From Nitrospirota bacterium (GTDB taxonomy: Bacteria; Nitrospirota; Thermodesulfovibrionia; UBA6902; DSMQ01), in the NCBI GenBank assembly GCA_016214355.1, contig JACROO010000045.1:1-32179 (forward strand): a DNA stretch of 32,179 nucleotides. The letters run 5' to 3'. Of the stretch, positions 31,195-32,179 are shown in pieces; the first letter of the stretch is position 1; every line of letters starts with the position of its first letter. Made by a program: the position numbers and the translations under genes. The notes under the pieces are model-generated. The model was not told the origin of the DNA, ran no database searches, and saw only the letters and a list, made by a program, of their open reading frames with translations.

Positions 31195-32179
31195 TCAGAT
31201 GAATGTCCACGACTCTGAGAAGATTGCAGGTATTCTCTCGGAATCAGGATATAATGCGGCAGATTCTGTCACAGATGCTGATGTGATAGTTCTGAACACA
31301 TGCAGTGTGAGGCAAAAGGCAGAGCAGAAGTTTTTTAGTGAACTGGGAAGGCTGAAAGCAGAAAAAAAGAAAAATCCTGATTTAAAAATTGCTGTTGCCG
31401 GCTGTATTGCACAGCAAAGGGGCAGCGATATATTTGAACGTTTCCCTTATGTTGATTTTATTTTTGGTCCTCAGAATATTGATAGTCTTGAGAAGTGGAT
31501 ATCAGACAAACCACAGGCAATAGACGCCAGACAACAGACATCAGACTACGCAGTACGCGGTACGAGATACGCAGAACAGAATCCTATAAAAAGGGAAGGG
31601 CAGGTCAAGGCATGGGTAGCTATAATGCACGGTTGTAACAACTTTTGTTCGTACTGTGTTGTGCCTTATACCCGCGGCAGGGAAAAAAGCAGGCACAGCA
31701 TGGACATTCTTAATGAGATTAGGGAAATTGCAGTGCAGGGGTTTAAAGAGGTGGCACTTCTTGGGCAGAATGTTAATTCCTATGGCAAAAATCTTCCTGA
31801 AAACATAGACTTTCCAGATTTACTTAAAGTAATCCATGAGATAAATGACATACAAAGGATTAGATTTATCACCTCTCACCCTCGGGACCTTTCAGAAAAA
31901 CTGATAAAAACAATGCGTGACCTGCCTAAAGTATGTGAGCATATGCACCTGCCCATACAGGCAGGCTCTGACAAAATCTTATCACTTATGAACAGGGGGT
32001 ACTCATACATTCAGTACAAAGAGAAAATTGACATGCTCAGAACAGAAATCCCTGATATTGCTATAACAACAGATATAATCGTTGGTTTCCCCGGGGAGAC
32101 TGATGATGATTTTGAATGTACAGTTAACGCCTTGAAGGAGATAGAGTTTGACGGTATTTTTGCCTTTAAATATTCAAAA
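31166..32179 (+). CDS. miaB: tRNA-2-methylthio-N6-dimethylallyladenosine synthase (partial)
   Basis: A radical SAM methylthiotransferase that converts i6A37 of tRNAs to ms2i6A37. The first 338 codons are in view and the gene runs off the window. The N-terminal MTTase domain starts KYFLKTYGCQMNVHDSEKIAG, with the three auxiliary-cluster cysteines in YGCQ, LNTCSVR and AGCIAQ. The radical SAM motif CNNFCSYC is at about 157. PIQAGSDKILSLMNRGYS and TTDIIVGFPGET follow. A 64-nt block of seven-base repeats between the two domains encodes an inserted linker (ARQQTSDYAVRGTRYAEQ). GAGGA 5 nt before the ATG is the likely ribosome-binding site and lies within hairpin E8. Confidence 0.95.
   Translation, partial: MKYFLKTYGCQMNVHDSEKIAGILSESGYNAADSVTDADVIVLNTCSVRQKAEQKFFSELGRLKAEKKKNPDLKIAVAGCIAQQRGSDIFERFPYVDFIFGPQNIDSLEKWISDKPQAIDARQQTSDYAVRGTRYAEQNPIKREGQVKAWVAIMHGCNNFCSYCVVPYTRGREKSRHSMDILNEIREIAVQGFKEVALLGQNVNSYGKNLPENIDFPDLLKVIHEINDIQRIRFITSHPRDLSEKLIKTMRDLPKVCEHMHLPIQAGSDKILSLMNRGYSYIQYKEKIDMLRTEIPDIAITTDIIVGFPGETDDDFECTVNALKEIEFDGIFAFKYSK
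31514..31577 (+). repeat. Two period-7 repeat arrays inside miaB
   Basis: AGACGCC, AGACAAC, AGACATC, AGAC is followed directly by TACGCAG, TACGCGG, TACGAGA, TACGCAG. Both have a seven-base period. They are translated in frame between the MTTase and radical SAM domains. Confidence 0.85.

Overview
The window looks like chromosomal DNA from an anaerobic or microaerophilic bacterium of moderate GC. My best guess, from gene content and repeat style rather than a marker gene, is Nitrospirota (Thermodesulfovibrionia-like). Most of it is housekeeping and biosynthetic coding: aspartate kinase, citramalate synthase, an RseC-like protein, an EF-G-like GTPase, DUF948/YtxH proteins, a giant acyl-CoA dehydratase activase, SMC, a GlcD-type oxidase, ribosomal protein bL9, replicative helicase DnaB and a Memo-family protein.

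Layout. 1-0.6 kb: truncated restriction endonuclease fragment (minus). 0.7-11.3 kb: plus-strand run lysC-cimA, rseC-like, fusA-like, DUF948-ytxH-activase, ending in a tiny overlapping ORF that resembles the bS22/COX24 basic ribosomal peptide and is absent from the ORF track. 11.4-13.2 kb: a LamG lipoprotein with a near-consensus promoter, converging on a DUF1460-type gene with a terminator between them. 13.3-13.5 kb: an inverted-repeat element interrupted by tiny palindromes. 13.5-21.4 kb: smc-glcD, rplI, dnaB, memo. 21.4-27.8 kb: a minus-strand carbohydrate-flavoured cluster (MDR dehydrogenase, LsrF/DhnA-type aldolase, DUF362, and a 1071-aa GHMP kinase fused to a UDPGP-type nucleotidyltransferase), followed by a PilZ gene. 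28.5-31.2 kb: an accessory island with an AbiE toxin-antitoxin pair, a broken serine recombinase, a GIY-YIG protein and a dense field of bulged nested hairpins. miaB then begins and runs off the window.

The most unusual signal is repeat biology. (1) Between 30.41 and 31.19 kb I count eight small hairpins with one architecture and different sequences: an outer arm, an inner arm starting AG and ending CT, a 3-4 nt loop, and a 4-5 nt bulge (GGAC, AGGAC, ATAC, AAAC and similar) at the same place. Two sit inside a serine recombinase reading frame; removing 41 and 80 nt restores the expected protein. One element sits in the loop of another. The last one uses the first codons of miaB as one arm and hides the ribosome-binding site and start codon. 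(2) Period-7 tandem and inverted repeats recur across the window, often inside reading frames (activase, DUF1460 protein, miaB) or supplying stop codons (rseC-like, rplI). (3) 13-nt CTACGA-type palindromes have been inserted into an older inverted-repeat element.

Two housekeeping genes carry lesions that may be sequence artefacts: cimA has a stretch overwritten by T without length change, and the EF-G-like gene lacks about 40 codons and changes frame.
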